A stretch of 64,000 nucleotides of DNA from Dichotomocladium elegans (Eukaryota > Mucoromycota > Mucoromycetes > Mucorales > Lichtheimiaceae), in contig JAIXMN010000030.1 of the NCBI GenBank assembly GCA_025716815.1, forward strand, positions 349,119 to 413,118. Direction: 5' to 3'. This document shows positions 1 to 12,255 of the stretch, in pieces. Each line of letters starts with the position of its first letter. The first letter of the stretch is position 1. The notes below the pieces were generated by a model. It was given only the letters and a program-made list of their open reading frames with translations, made no database searches and was not told the origin of the DNA. The position numbers and the translations under genes were made by a program.

Positions 1-214
1 TTTACCTTAGTTTGTACTGAGCCTTCGCCTTGAACATGCGGTTGTGAAGTGCAGACAATTTCGGGTTTTCCTATGAATGGAATCAACAAGAGAGCACGGC
101 ATTTTCCGCTCCCCATTGCACCACGATGCTTGTACACATACAGCCATGAAGAGATGGGATGAGGAGATAAAAAAGAAGTCGGAGATTTTTTTATTATGTG
201 TGCATAAACCAATT

Positions 215-831
215 TTATGCCTTGAAGAGTCCATTCCGCGCAGTAACCGAGTACTTCACGTTCATAATGTCGCTTGGAGACGTGACAGGTTTCAGACCAG
301 CAGTGATTACATCACCCGGGCGGATGGGACCAACACCACTTGGGGTGCCTGTCAGCAAGACATCACCCGTCTCAAGCTTCATGATGGAAGAGACATAGGA
401 GAGCAACATAGGAATGCTATAAAAACAGCAACCAAAGATCGGTAAAGAGAACAATGGTACATATATGTTTATATATACATACCTGAAGATCATATCCTTC
501 GTATTGCCATTTTGCCGGAAAGCGTCGTTCACCTAAGCGAGAATAGGAGGTTGGTCAATGCTTCTTAACATACTTTTTGACAACATTTATTCCAGCTGGG
601 TGCTTCGAACCTTGAGCCACAAGTCCACGTTGCTTGGGTCGGGGATGCTCTCCTTGGGAATAAATTCACTAATCGAAGCACACATTAGCGTTTCCTTGTC
701 CCACCCCTCGTCTCCTCTATGACCATGCAAAACCTGATGGGCGTAAACGTGTCAAAGCCCTTGGATGCGCTCCATGGAAGGCCCTTGGTCTTGGCTTCGT
801 TCTAATCCTCGCGTTTGTCAATCCCATTAAT

Positions 832-873
<42 letters not shown>

Positions 874-1468
874 CTCTTTCTCTCTTTTCCTTCTCCCCCC
901 CAGAAAGTACCTGCAGATTTCTAGCCGTCATATCGATGGCAAGAGCATAGCCTATATTATTACAATTACTTGACCGCTCCATAAATCTCTTTTCCTTTCT
1001 CTCACGCACGCACACACACACACTCTTCTCTTTCCTCCTTCGATGCTGCACTTTCTTACCTGCCACATAATCCATCGCCTCTGAAGGTCGGTAATCGCGT
1101 CCATCCTTGCCAATGACAACAGCCAATTCGACTGCATTGACGCATTAAGTTTCCTCTTTTGTTTCACTCCTCATACCCATTCACCTTCGTGATGCACCTC
1201 GCAACCCGTGGGGATCTCGACCGCGCCGCCATTGGCGAGATAGGATGAAGTAGGCTTCAAGAAAAAGAAGGGTGACTTGGGAACAGCATTACCCAATTCT
1301 TTAGCGTGCTCGCTGACGAGATTGGGGGGGGTGGGTAGAGAATTGTTCAAGGTGAGCGTGGCTATTCTTCCTCGCCTTCATCTCGACGAAAAACCCGCAC
1401 ACATACCTAAAGTTGCGACCAATGGCAACAATTTTGCGGCCGGTTGTCAAAAAGTTTCTGGCAGACAT
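215..1468 (-). CDS. Fumarylacetoacetate hydrolase-domain protein, FAHD1-like (acylpyruvate hydrolase / oxaloacetate decarboxylase)
   Basis: Eight exons join in phase on the minus strand: 1407-1468, 1312-1185, 1131-1060, 951-911, 801-734, 668-611, 532-483 and 416-215, giving 226 residues, the usual size of FAHD1. Recognisable blocks in order are GRNFSEHAKELG, the EVHHEVELAVVIGK strand with the metal-binding His-Glu-Glu region, GYALAIDMTARNLQ, KGLPWSASKGFDTF, and near the end GDVLLTGTPSGVGP, the signature loop of the family. FAHD1 enzymes hydrolyse acylpyruvates and decarboxylate oxaloacetate, usually in mitochondria; no clear targeting peptide is visible here. The start ATG at 1468 puts the RKIVAIGRN block at the expected position. 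Every junction is GT-AG. Family call is firm; the exact substrate is inference. Confidence 0.92.
832..873. repeat. Compound (CA)n-(TA)n microsatellite in a FAHD1 intron
   Basis: About 12 CA units run directly into about 9 TA units inside the intron between the fourth and fifth coding exons. A shorter CA run lies in the neighbouring intron near 1007-1022. Confidence 0.9.
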
Positions 1469-1843
1469 GGGAGAATAGAAGAAAGCCTTAGAGTGAGTTT
1501 TCACGTGTGTCTGTCAAGTCACGTTTTATTCCGTATATATGATCTGGGGGTAGGGGTGGGGGAATCCCTCCCGGCAAAGTTTGTGCCAGGACAACAAAAA
1601 TTACCACCCTCCCTCCCCCAAAACAACCACGTAATTTCCAAGTTGCTTCACATGTGGATTTCTGTCTGACAACTGTAACCACGCCCATCCAATGCTATGG
1701 TAAAAACCAAGATATACGCCGCATTGATGCGCAATTGTATAAAGTGCCAGGGAAGGGTGCGAAAAATATGCTAGCTTTTGAAGGCATAACAGTCAGGGTA
1801 GCTCGGTGGATAGTCTAAATTCTTGTTTTCAAATTCAGGAACA

Positions 1844-4800
1844 CTATGGGATATAGACATATTCATTTTCTGCGGCTCGCCATTCGATCATTCCTCTGTA
1901 GAACTGGCCATGAGTACATAAAATGGCGTCAAGTATTGTGTATACTGCTCACCTCGTAATAAGCGACTTAATACTTCTTTCCAAATCATCAGGCTATGGA
2001 AAAGTCCGTTATTAATACTGTTGGCATATCCAGCTTCATTATCTCATGTACATTTATATGCACAAGCCTTTCCGTTACTGCATCATTGAGCTCGTGGTAT
2101 GAAGCCTTCGTTTTGCTCTTCATTACCCGTATTATAGCAGCATCGACCTATTTATACATGAATTTTAATGTCAGTGATGGGACATCAACATTGAAAGGGC
2201 CGGAGTAATCCATTCGTTTACTTGATAGGATCGGCTAGAAGCATGCCGCGCTTTGGTTTCTTGCAGTGGGATTTCACGGTCTGTATCATATCTCACGAAT
2301 CTGCTGTAAAGGTCCAAGCTATCTTGGATCAACAATTTGGTATTGTATGTGAATATATCGGCCGCATCAATGAAATTGGGATCAGGAGTGTCTTTGAGCA
2401 GCAGACTTTTGCCCATGTCGCATGACAGTGTCCAAAGCGTTCGCTTGAGATTCTTTTCATCTAAGCGTTATATAAGTTCCAGATCATAACTCGATATATA
2501 TGTTCTTTATTACTTGCCAATATTCGTCGCCGCTGCGATTTCGTCATATGCCCAGTTCTGTTTCTCGTACGAATTAAACAGCATCAGGACAAGCGTTTGC
2601 AGCACGTTAGCAATGATTTCAATACCACCTCTTGGTAAATGGGCTTCGATGCGACAGACACTCAAAGGATGAGCCCATCGGAGCGACTTTCCCCTGTTAC
2701 ACCTCTTGAAGAATTCTTCATAGCGACGGTGATAATCTCGAATCTGTACCATTGTTATTGTCGTCGATATGCATATGAAAGTGTCACTTTCGAGGCCTAC
2801 CTCCTCTGGCAATAGCAAATTGCTTGAGGTCGGAAACGACCATGCTTGCTGCGATACAGTCACCACAGTGAATGAAAAATCTGAAGATGGAGCTTGCGAG
2901 CACTATGTTTTTCTTTAGAAATGGTTTTATGAAGGAAACAAGACTTACATTGAATTCCGCATTTATGTTTTGTGACATTTCATAGTCGTCGATGATTTTT
3001 TGCAGATTGGCGGTGTAATCAGAGCCGCATGCTATCGTATCCGCGTGAGTAATCATCTGGATTTTGCATCTTTGCGTTAGCGTATACATACCATGCTGGA
3101 GTTTGGTTAGCATCTTTTTCTCTGATTCTACTTGACTTGTATTCAGCATAAGTCTGGTCATTAACATGCGCTCATAGATAGTCTCGAATGTCGCTTTTCC
3201 TGTAGTGATAGGGGATCAATAACATTAAAACACAATACATCTATATTCGAACGCCAACCTTTAAGCGACCGGAATACGAGCATGGTATCTTCAAACGCGC
3301 GCTCAAGTTTTAGAATGTCCTTATGCAAGGGTCAGTGATGGATGTTTTAACATATCAAGCCTACATTGATCCGATTTTACTTACAGAATTTTTCTTCAAC
3401 GACTGGAGTTTACCATCTATGTAGGTAGCGATGGCAATAGCAAACGCAGAATCACGCGATTGAACGATGGACTCGAATGTGGTTGAAAGTGCTCTCATGA
3501 AAGAAAGTTCTTTGTTGAACCCTTCGACGACGATGCGCTCAAGCTTGTTTTTAAACTTGAACAGAAACTTGACATTTTTCATGTCCTTGTTGTACTGGTT
3601 CAACTTCTCGGCACTTCTAGACTGATAAATGCTGTTTGGTGATCCTGCTTCATAGGCACTTTTAAATAATTCACCTTGATGTAGTTCACAAAATGCTCTC
3701 GGAGTTGTGGGGTATACTGTGATTCTGTTGCGTTATAAAGAATCCGGATTATCTTCATGTCGTTGGAATCGATCAGCTGTGGCAACCCTACGTAAGGACA
3801 TCCGGCGTCAGTAAATTCGGGGATGTCATCTCAATAACGATACTACCTCTTTCCAAGATCAATGTCATGCGTTCTCCTATATAGGTTTTAATGGCGATAG
3901 TACCCATTGCTGTCCTGGTTGCATGCGGGATAAATGGCATTTGGTGTTCTTCAAAAAATTGCCGCCGTTGTGCATAAAGCAAATATTCTTGAATGGTCAG
4001 CTTTTCGAAAAGACGGGCCGCGTCTTTTTGGTAATAACTTTCGGTATCTTGGAGGAGCCTCGGCTCAAAGTCGGAAGAATATATACAAACTTCTTGAACG
4101 AGACCGATTGCCGATTCTATCAGATCATTATCGACAATGCGACTTTTCCTGCAAAAGAGATGCTTGAGTTCTATTATGTCTGAACCGCCTTTTCTACCTT
4201 TTACATACCGATTCAATCGGATAAGATATATCAAATTAACGATAAGGCGTTCTTTTATCAGAGGTTCCTGGATGATGTGCTCGCCAAAAAGGTGTGAACC
4301 GAGATTGCTTTTTTTTTAAAAAAAATATATATATATATGCTGTCGTCAGCACTGTCAGGAGAGCATCTCCTCCCTTCAACGGAGATATCCGTATTCATAA
4401 GCGTACTTGCCTTATGGACCGGTAAGATGTGTTTCTCAATGCATACCGGCGGTCAAGTTCAATGAATACTTCGCTAATCCGAGCCTGTATGTGTGAATCG
4501 ATTAGAGTTCGGTACGTAGTGACAGATCGCGTGCGACTTTATTACTATGTGGTCGCAGGTTGAACGCCAGGACTTCAGCAAATAATCCAAGAAATTGTCG
4601 TTTGACGACGCCATACTGGTTGTTAACTGATGCGATAAGTCAACTTGGTTGGTTATTAACCTTAGTATTCTCATTACTTGACCAAAAAAGATCGCATATC
4701 AACGAAATAGACGACAAGCTCGTCGTAGAGGTGATTATACAGTTCAGCGCCTTCGCCAACGCAACAAAGATTAGAACAAGCCTAAGCAATTCAACAGATA

Positions 4801-5290
4801 AGCTATGTCTATAACCCCGCTGCTAACATAGTCTGCCGATCGATCCCACGCGTCTGATCCACTGCCCATCCCACAAAGGAATACCTCGTACAAGGTTTGA
4901 AAACTGATCTGTGGAGCGTTGACATTACGGAAAATCGAAGATATCAACAATCGATAGTTCTCCCATGTAGCATCAAGATAGTCAGAAGACGAGATATCAG
5001 ACGAACTGTCGCCTATATATTACAAATCCACCATCATTGGGCCCAGAAGATAGGACTTTTAGTGCTGTTGCGGGCTGTCCGCAGTGGGAATAAGCAAAGG
5101 TGTCACCTTTAAAATATTTGACGAACAGACGAGGAACGTCTGGCGGTGACTTTGCCAGTTTTGATACAAAGCCTCTGACGGAATCTGCCTCCCGAATGGT
5201 TCTTCAGCAAATGCACATTGGGTGAAGGAAAAAAAAAAAGGTAGCGTCAGCGCCAATGAGCTTACTGTTTGACTGTTGCATTTCAAGAAA
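1844..5290 (-). CDS. Cullin family protein (scaffold of a cullin-RING ubiquitin ligase)
   Basis: Many short exons on the minus strand read as one cullin from N to C terminus. Helical-repeat blocks are visible: FIELDRRYALRNTSYRSIR near 4.4-4.5 kb, FGEHIIQEPLIKERL near 4.25 kb, and YSSDFEPRLLQDTESYYQ near 4.1 kb. The cullin homology domain follows: ERMLMTRLMLNTSQVESEKK near 3.15 kb, then RYEEFFKRCNRGKSLRWAHP near 2.7 kb. The neddylation segment VDAAIIRVMKSKTK lies near 2.13 kb. Two small last exons, PDDLERSIKSLITR and a tail ending in NEYVYIP with stop at 1844, complete the winged-helix domain after two introns. Cullins hold an adaptor at the N terminus and Rbx1 at the C terminus. Sequence is too divergent to choose among CUL1, CUL3 and CUL4 types. 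The first exon (around 5.1-5.3 kb, LYQNWQSH region) and several junctions are not resolved, so the outer 5' limit is approximate. Confidence 0.85.
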
Positions 5291-5610
5291 AAGGTGTAAA
5301 GGGAATGAAGACGAGAACAGGGTTCCTGTTCCGACAGAAAGACAAAGTGCTTGACTGAATTGGAAGGTCACCGGGACTGCGAATCGCTATGACAGTGCCC
5401 ACTCAATACAAAACACATACACAACAAGCACAAGACCTACAACCCAAAGCACGGTCCATCGCAAACCACGCGTTTCCTCGCTCATTGTTTTCCAAGCCGA
5501 CAATAGCTGATAATGGATAATATCATAGCCTAGATATCTGACAAAACTCAAGGAGCAATTTTTTCTATTGTTAAAAAAACAAGGCTTTTTTATTCCAGGA
5601 AAACAGAAGT

Positions 5611-6018
5611 TTACTTCTGGTACGAGAAGACGTTCTTGAGGTCTATATAGGATATGGATACTTTAGCATTACTGCATTCGATTGGGCGGGTTTCGTTAGT
5701 CACTTACAGCCATCCTCAGTAGCAAGACGGTTGATGCTGTCGTCAGCCTCAGCCTCGCGACGGACGAAACCGCAGAGAGCATAGGTGGCAAAGGAGCCGG
5801 TGTAGCGACCCTCGGCGTTGACATCACCAACGTTCAACTGAATGGAGGCGTGGTCCTTGGCGGTGATGAGGCGGTTAGTGGCAGAGCTAATCGGTGCAGA
5901 GAAAGGTCGGCACAATTTCAGCATGGGAGGTTTTTTGCAGAGTGTCTTCTAAATTGCTCAAGACTAACCACTTGCGGGGGATGTACAGATCAACGACTTG
6001 GCCGTCAGAGTTTTCCAT
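5611..6018 (-). CDS. rps21: 40S ribosomal protein S21 (eS21)
   Basis: Three exons, 5969-6018, 5708-5886 and 5611-5642, join in phase to 86 residues, the normal length of eS21. The protein begins [20 protein letters not shown], continues [16 protein letters not shown] and [17 protein letters not shown], and ends [10 protein letters not shown]. The Cys codon of PRKCS is split by the first intron (donor GTTAGT) and the Tyr of GYLKN by the second (donor GTAAGT). It is a small-subunit protein acting late in 40S maturation. It is convergent with nothing nearby; the cullin starts about 0.3 kb downstream on the same strand. A simple reading of the second exon runs into a stop just past the donor, so an ORF-only annotation would miss the last ten residues. 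Confidence 0.97.
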
Positions 6019-7698
6019 TATGGCAGAGAGAGAGGGGGAAAAAAATCTTGACCTCTCTTGGACCAAGTCAAAATTTGCAAATCGTCCCCTTTCTTCTAAG
6101 CCACCAACTCTTACCTGACCAATCAAGACCGTCTTCATGTCCCCAGTTCGCCCCCGTCTGAACGATGCGGAAGTCCGTTTCTTCTATTTCGATCGATACT
6201 CTCTGGCCCTGGGCGTCTATGTTTTATTTGCATGGATGTCGACTGTTTGAAAGCCAAGAGGATCTGCTCAGAATAAGCTGATCCCAGCCTCGAATATGTA
6301 AGCGAAGCAGCAGCAGCAGCAGGTGAAGAAAAGCCAATCCATGTCAAGTTAGCTGCACGGTATTTGAAAAAAGCGGATTGCTTGCCGTCCAAGTATGAGC
6401 ACGAGCACGATGGCTGCGGTTGAGATTGTTCTCCTATTGCGAATATAGCGTATAATCCGATAGTGCTGGTAATATGCGCGACAACCATGTATCTGTTTCC
6501 AGTATGGGATGTCAACGCACAAGTGAAATGTCAAGCCTCTGCGTCTATTATGGACGATGATGGTAGGCAGATACAATCAGCATTCGGTTTACCCGGTCGA
6601 CTCGATCAGACTCACCGTCTGCGGGTGGTGGGAAGAGCAGCGCCATTGCTAAATTTAAAGCTACAAAAATCTAGCCTTGGAGGGAATGTTTTTATCCCTT
6701 CATGGTCCTACCCTATGAGCGAAGTAATTGATCAACATATCGGACACTGTACCGAGATCATTCAGCCATCTCACAGCTAGGTTTACCGTAATCATATATA
6801 GTGGCCACCCGTTTATAGTGATACATTTATGACGATCATTATGAACTCCCCTCTCTCTTATATGGTTTCTGTTTGGCGCCAGCAATTTTCTCACAAGACT
6901 GTGGATGGAAGTATCCTCATGAATTCAATTAGACTTATTTCAGGAATCATGCCAATGCTCGCTATGGCCACATAGATTTTCTCGGCTTGCTCCAATACGG
7001 AGCTGTAAAGTTCAACAACTCCCTGCTGATACAAGACATTCGATGCTTCCAATTTATGTACTGCTGGCTTAGCTTTGTAGCAAAGCTTGGAGCTGCTCAT
7101 AATTGCTAACCGCGGCCCATGTCCTTACCTTCTTTAGGTTTTTCTCTAGGTTAGGAGCTTTTTCATGCTGAATCAAGCATGAAATTATATGAATGAACAA
7201 AAGATGCAGCAAAACAAGCTCGTCGCTTAGTGGCTCTGTTTCGCACAACTATGCGGACATTCACAATCCCATTAGAGTGATAGCATTTGGCTGGAAGTAG
7301 AAGGTGTCCATATAACGGATGGATATGGACAGGTTCATATCGTTGATGAAGTCATGTGTTCGCTTAATAGATCATCTATTTCACGTCTACGTGGTCCGTT
7401 ATGTAGCCTGATCCAGGTATGTCACAATTCAGAAAATAAATGGCAAGATTCAAATTGAATACACAATATGCACTGAGCAAGACAAGGTCAGATTCTCCAT
7501 CGATGGTTACCAAAGTAGCCAAGTGTAAATGAATATCCCATATCACGACATCCACTTACCAGAGCAGTCGGTACATAGCGTTTGTCTTCTTTTCGTCGTT
7601 TTTAGTATCAACCATTACGTAGCAGGGGGCTATTCAATAGAAATCATGACGGCTTGTCTATAGGCCTTCACTGCTCAAAGGTATCCATATAGGTGTTG
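6019..7698. other. Gene-poor stretch upstream of rps21
   Basis: No coding sequence can be supported. Open frames such as 6135-6515 and 6891-7100 on the minus strand have no recognisable domain. The segment 6799-6845 resembles the outer part of the MITE at 7701-7874 (shares GTGGCCxCCCGTTTATAGTG) and is probably a decayed end of the same family. Confidence 0.5.
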
Positions 7699-7700
7699 TA

Positions 7701-7874
7701 CAGTGGCCGCCCGTTATAGTGATATTCGTTGTAATGATAATTCGTTATAACGATACACTTTATAAATACCAAAATTGCCAGGTAGGGCTTATTCCAATTC
7801 GTTATAGTGATAATTCGTTATATAGTGATGGGATTTCCTGGAACCGAGGGTATCACTATAACGGGCGGCCACTG
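7701..7874. mobile_element. 174-bp MITE with perfect 24-bp terminal inverted repeats and TA duplication
   Basis: The outer 24 bp at 7701-7724 (starting CAGTGGCCGCCCGTTATAGT) and at 7851-7874 are exact reverse complements. The element is flanked on both sides by TA (7699-7700 and 7875-7876), the target duplication of Tc1/mariner and pogo elements. The inside has no coding capacity but repeats the motif ATTCGTTATA several times. A parent transposase is not in the window; the Tc1-like relic at 24-25 kb is too decayed to link by its ends. Confidence 0.93.
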
Positions 7875-7876
7875 TA

Positions 7877-10800
7877 TTGAAATTCCCTTGTATAAATCTT
7901 GGTGGGGGTCAGCCAGAACTGTATATGACTTCTCTGAAGGAACTTGTCAAGGGCGCCTTATATTGGCTCCAATCGATATGGAGGGTGGATGTCCTCTACC
8001 ATATTTGCTCTCATGACCACTGCATTTAATTTCAATATATCCCATCCATTACTGCATCTTTTATCTCCTTAAAAAGTCCTCTTGTATTTTGCTGTACTAA
8101 ATCATCAGGATATAGCCATTGTCCCAACCTGATTCCTCGTCGTTCCGACCTGATCATTGTCACACCTCATTGATCTATTCCAATTCGGTGCGTACCTACT
8201 CTTGTCCGGTTCCTCTGGCTCTGCCTTGCCCCTGGTAATCATCTGACTCGGTGTATAATGTGTGATAGAATGTACTACATCACACCCCCTCCCGTAATGT
8301 GTCGTGGCCTCCGATCCCAGTCCGTGCGTGTCTTTCGCCTGACAACGTACCTACTCTTCGGTTCCGTACTGTGCTATGTGCATTTCCCTGGCCTTTGCCT
8401 GGGTTTGCGACATTTGCATACGATCTTTTAAGATGATCAAAGTCTCGCATATGCGCCATTCGCGCTTTGTGCAATGGGAAATCGTTGGTTTGAAAGTCAT
8501 GGACACACTGTTTCTACAATGGAAATAGATGATAAGCCTCAACGGGAGACTTGAGCATCAGCCTGAAGTAGAAATATCGTGAGTGGATCCATGCATAAGG
8601 AGCACAATGGCATTCTTTTGGCACGCGTGCATTTAGATCTCTTCGATCACATATATATATATATATATTTACCCGAGAACATGAAGACGGCATCCAAGGA
8701 TTCGAACTTGACGGAGACGAGCAAAATCATTGAAAATATAAAGATCATGGACTTGTAAAGGAAAGACACAGGGTTTTCGTCCGGTGGTGCACCACAATTT
8801 CGATGCTACTGTGCATATGTTCACTTGCAGTCAACATATTTCCGATACCGCAACCAGATACAGGACTTGTACTGGGGCAGTTTGGAAGAGCTTACTGTCG
8901 CGTTCCTCGTAGAGGCCGTGGCTTCATCGGATCCAGGTCAAATTGCTGCTGCAGATATCATCCATTCGATGTAATAGATGCAACGTAATGATAATTTTTG
9001 GTTTGGCTGATATGTATGCCCCCATCTTTTTATTATACAACAGGGTCCCTCGACTGCTGGAAGCAAAAGGCAATAAAATCCTGGAGGGCACATATGTGCA
9101 TCGATACGTGAGTAGTTTATTGGACACAGTATTTGGCGTTGAACCCCCCGTTTTCAGCATGATTAGTAATAAGCATTAAATATGCTCGCTACACCGTTAA
9201 AAATGAAAATGGACTCGTCCAAAACGAGCTTCATTTGCTTACCGGACTTGATGAAATTGTCAGAATGTTTTCGGTTTCTCTTATAGCCAACCTTCAGCTC
9301 CTTGACCCACCCCGCCAACATATCTTGATGACGTCCCTGCTTGACATAAGGTGCGCAATTTGGCTTATGTATTAACATATCGATCTTCCTGTTCTGGTTG
9401 TTATTGCCAATATTATCGCCATCCGAGTCGGCATTTGACTACTGGACGGCTCAGGACGCCCCTTTACCACCTGAATTGTTTGCGAAAGCCCGTCATTGCT
9501 AAACATGTTCCGTTGATCATATAATGTAACCGCCCGCATAGGTGCTAGCAAACCAATTTTGCAAAATAAATATGAGAGGGATGACGCCCCAGATAATCGA
9601 AAGCTTACGCTGACCCCATTAGCCTGCAGGGTGACAAAGCATATCAACATAGCCTTCTCCCCAAATAAATGAGCAAGAGCAACGTCTACTATGCGGGTTC
9701 ATGCTGAGCAGGGAAAGATACATAGGCATGTCAAACACCGGAATTTCCTACCCTGGCCAAAAGATTTGAACGTATGTACTTGGCATATAGAATGACGGCT
9801 CATGCCACCAGAGATGACGTTACAGAGCAGAGGAAGAAGGTTGTCCTTGGATATCATGACACCATTGAAGCTCGACTGGTCAATCCAAGGACTCAAGGGA
9901 TCTTAAAGCATACATGCCAGTGGGGTCTTTAACCGTTAAAAACAGCACCTATTTGGTTTCGTTGAAAGACTAGGACCTTGTCATGTCGTTATTTAGCAGC
10001 ATCAAAGACATGGTACACACTGTTTGATTCTTCCCTGGATGCCATATTGCCATTGGCTACTTCAACCTTTTGGATGAGGTTAGGAACAAAACGGCACCGT
10101 CTTCCAATGTAGAAACGGCTATGATCCGAGTGTACCTCTTACTCGTGTGGTGTGCTTCTCCATATGCTTTAACTTACGTGTATGTCCACATGGTCAGGCA
10201 GGTATGTGATGGTAATATCCAGCACGAAATAAGCAGAGGGAGACGCAAGGGACGAGCGAAAACAACAAAAAAGGGGGTAGAGGCCTGGACATGCCTGCCA
10301 ACTCACTGCCAACCGGGGTGTCCAGTATCTGTCGCATTTTCTTCCATACACTCCGGTACGGATAAGGTCGGCCATTCTAGAGATAGCAAGTAAAAGCGCA
10401 AATAAATACCGTATGGATCTATACTGGGTTAAGACCATGGAAGGGAAGCTGAGGATGGAATGGCAAATAGATAGAACGGTGATGGGTGTTAGGGATTTAG
10501 CGCTCGGTATAAAACCCAAAGGGGCTGAAATCGAGTCTTTTGAGACGTGATCCTCTTTGTTGAATAAAAACAGGTCTCTGTTTTATATGATTTCAGACCA
10601 GGGTATCTGGGGTGGACTAACCGTGAGCCGATGACCAATTCTTCTGTGGAGAGGAGTGTTCCTGGGAAATTATGTCAAACGATGGCTGGATCAGGAAGTT
10701 AACTTTCCGCCCACTACTGCGCGTGAAAGCGCAGCGTCATGAACCACAAGGCTAAGACAAGAACTTCATTGCTCTAATTATAGGAAATCAAAGTGAAATA

Positions 10801-12203
10801 GGAAAGGGGTAATCGATGATGTCTTGATTGATGATTCTCATCGTAAAATCAAGCGTTCGAGACAAGATCGTCTTTATCCAATGAAAACAACCCATATCTT
10901 ATACAAACTCTGACCAGCCCATGGCGGCCTCCATGGACTAAACATAAGCCGGGGAACAACTAGGTGTACCGTCATTTTTATTTCGTGCGTTTCGGCGTAT
11001 GCTCTTGGTCTCACGGGTATCAGTGGAAGGATTATGTTCACTGGACAGGCGATCGAGCATGCAGATGATCCATGTGATATCAACGCTATGCATAGCCCTT
11101 GGACGAGAATTGACATGACGAGTCATCAAACGCTATGAGGATAGATCATTTGGTGGGATGATTATCTACCATACGACTGGAATAGTGTTTGTACTTAGAC
11201 TATTCGTCTATGGTCTTCGGCGTATTCGATCAATTATTTCCGAGGTTGTCGAAGAAAATAAGAGGCCGATCAATCATACCATCTCTTTTGTTCCCTCTTT
11301 TCATAGCGACGCAAGGAAGGTCTACATTTCAGATGATCCCGGGTAGCGGGTCAGGACGGTATCACACAGCAACTTTTTTATGTCGACGGAATCATCACGA
11401 TGATCGATTCAAAAGACTATTTTGGTCGATACCGCATGAGCAATGAGCAATACAAAACGGACCAGCTTGCGCAGATCCGGATGACTTCGATTGTGTCATC
11501 ATTAACAAACGTATCAGAAGATGAGGCTTCGGGACTCTCTATGCATCTGTCGAGCAACATGCCGTCTGTCGCTGCTCTTTTAGTTTCCAAAAGGATGGGG
11601 ACCAAAACCGTCAAACAAACGTCCAAGAGCGTCAAAAAGCAACACGATCCGATGATTGAGCAAAAACCATGCTACTCGTTCATGAGCAAGAGGTGCGCGC
11701 ATTTGTACACAAAAGAGGTCGTTGCCTTTAGAATTCAATATATCGGATCAATGGGAGTGCTTGGTGTAGAGGGGAAGGGCTCAAAATGAAGATCATTCAG
11801 GGTGTGGATGATCGTCTTGTCAGCAGAGAGCAACGGTCATGGAAGAAAGAAACGCGCCTTACGTTGTACCACGAAACCGCAGCTATTTTCTCTTTCACAT
11901 TTGACATATCGCCTGTAATCTACCACTCTACAGTGTTTTGCTGCTTCAGAAATATACACGTTCCTCAGGCAAACATTTCTCACAATGGGACACATGTTTC
12001 GAGCCGGGCAGGGTTGTTACACCGATGGCAAATGCTACATGAAGACGAATCAATGACATTTGATCACTGATGAGGCAGACTGAATTGACTCACTGAAGGG
12101 CCGAGGAGAGAGAGTGTGTGTGTGTCATTGTTTAATTATTTGTGTGCGTATGAAATATCTCGCTCTACTCCGGATTTAGTAAAAAAAATCACTTTCCGGC
12201 CTT
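7877..12203. other. Gene-poor 4.3-kb stretch with unassigned open frames
   Basis: No known domain was found on either strand. Open frames at 9163-9378, 9372-9650, 9699-9896 and 10169-10519 (minus) and 11400-11789 (plus) could be exons of a diverged or decayed multi-exon gene; the minus-strand pieces contain hydrophobic runs (for example SMIFIFSMILLVSV near 8.75 kb). They are not called as genes because no chain of in-phase splice sites could be built. A (TA)n run lies at 8650-8670. The stretch also holds a degenerate duplicated segment, listed separately. Confidence 0.5.
10527..10951 (+). repeat. Degenerate direct repeat pair (about 105 bp each)
   Basis: The segments 10527-10630 and 10844-10951 align along their length. 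Both contain ATCnAG-GnnTTnGAGAC, then a run of A, then CTCTGACCAG or a near match, and end in GGACTAA-C-TGAGCCG or GGACTAAACATAAGCCG. Divergence is high, so this is an old duplication or two copies of an old repeat. No coding role is visible. Confidence 0.6.
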
Positions 12204-12214
12204 TTATCCTTATC
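12204..12214 (-). promoter_or_regulatory. Two overlapping-adjacent GATA boxes upstream of the GATA-factor gene
   Basis: TTATC occurs at 12204-12208 and 12210-12214, i.e. GATAA and GATAAG on the minus strand, about 45 bp before the start codon of the iron-type GATA factor. Such factors bind ATCWGATAA-like sites, and GATA-gene autoregulation is common. Binding here is inference. Confidence 0.45.
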
Positions 12215-12255
12215 TTATTCTTCATGTGTACTTCCATGGGCTCCTGATTCGAACA

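Noticed and set aside
1790..1865. tRNA-like string (AGCTCGGTGGATAG followed by TTCAAATTC)
   Set aside because: The acceptor and D stems do not pair, and the segment overlaps the last exon of the cullin.
7701..7874. rho-type terminator or regulatory hairpin from the long inverted repeat
   Set aside because: Flanking TA duplication and family relative at 6.8 kb show a MITE instead.
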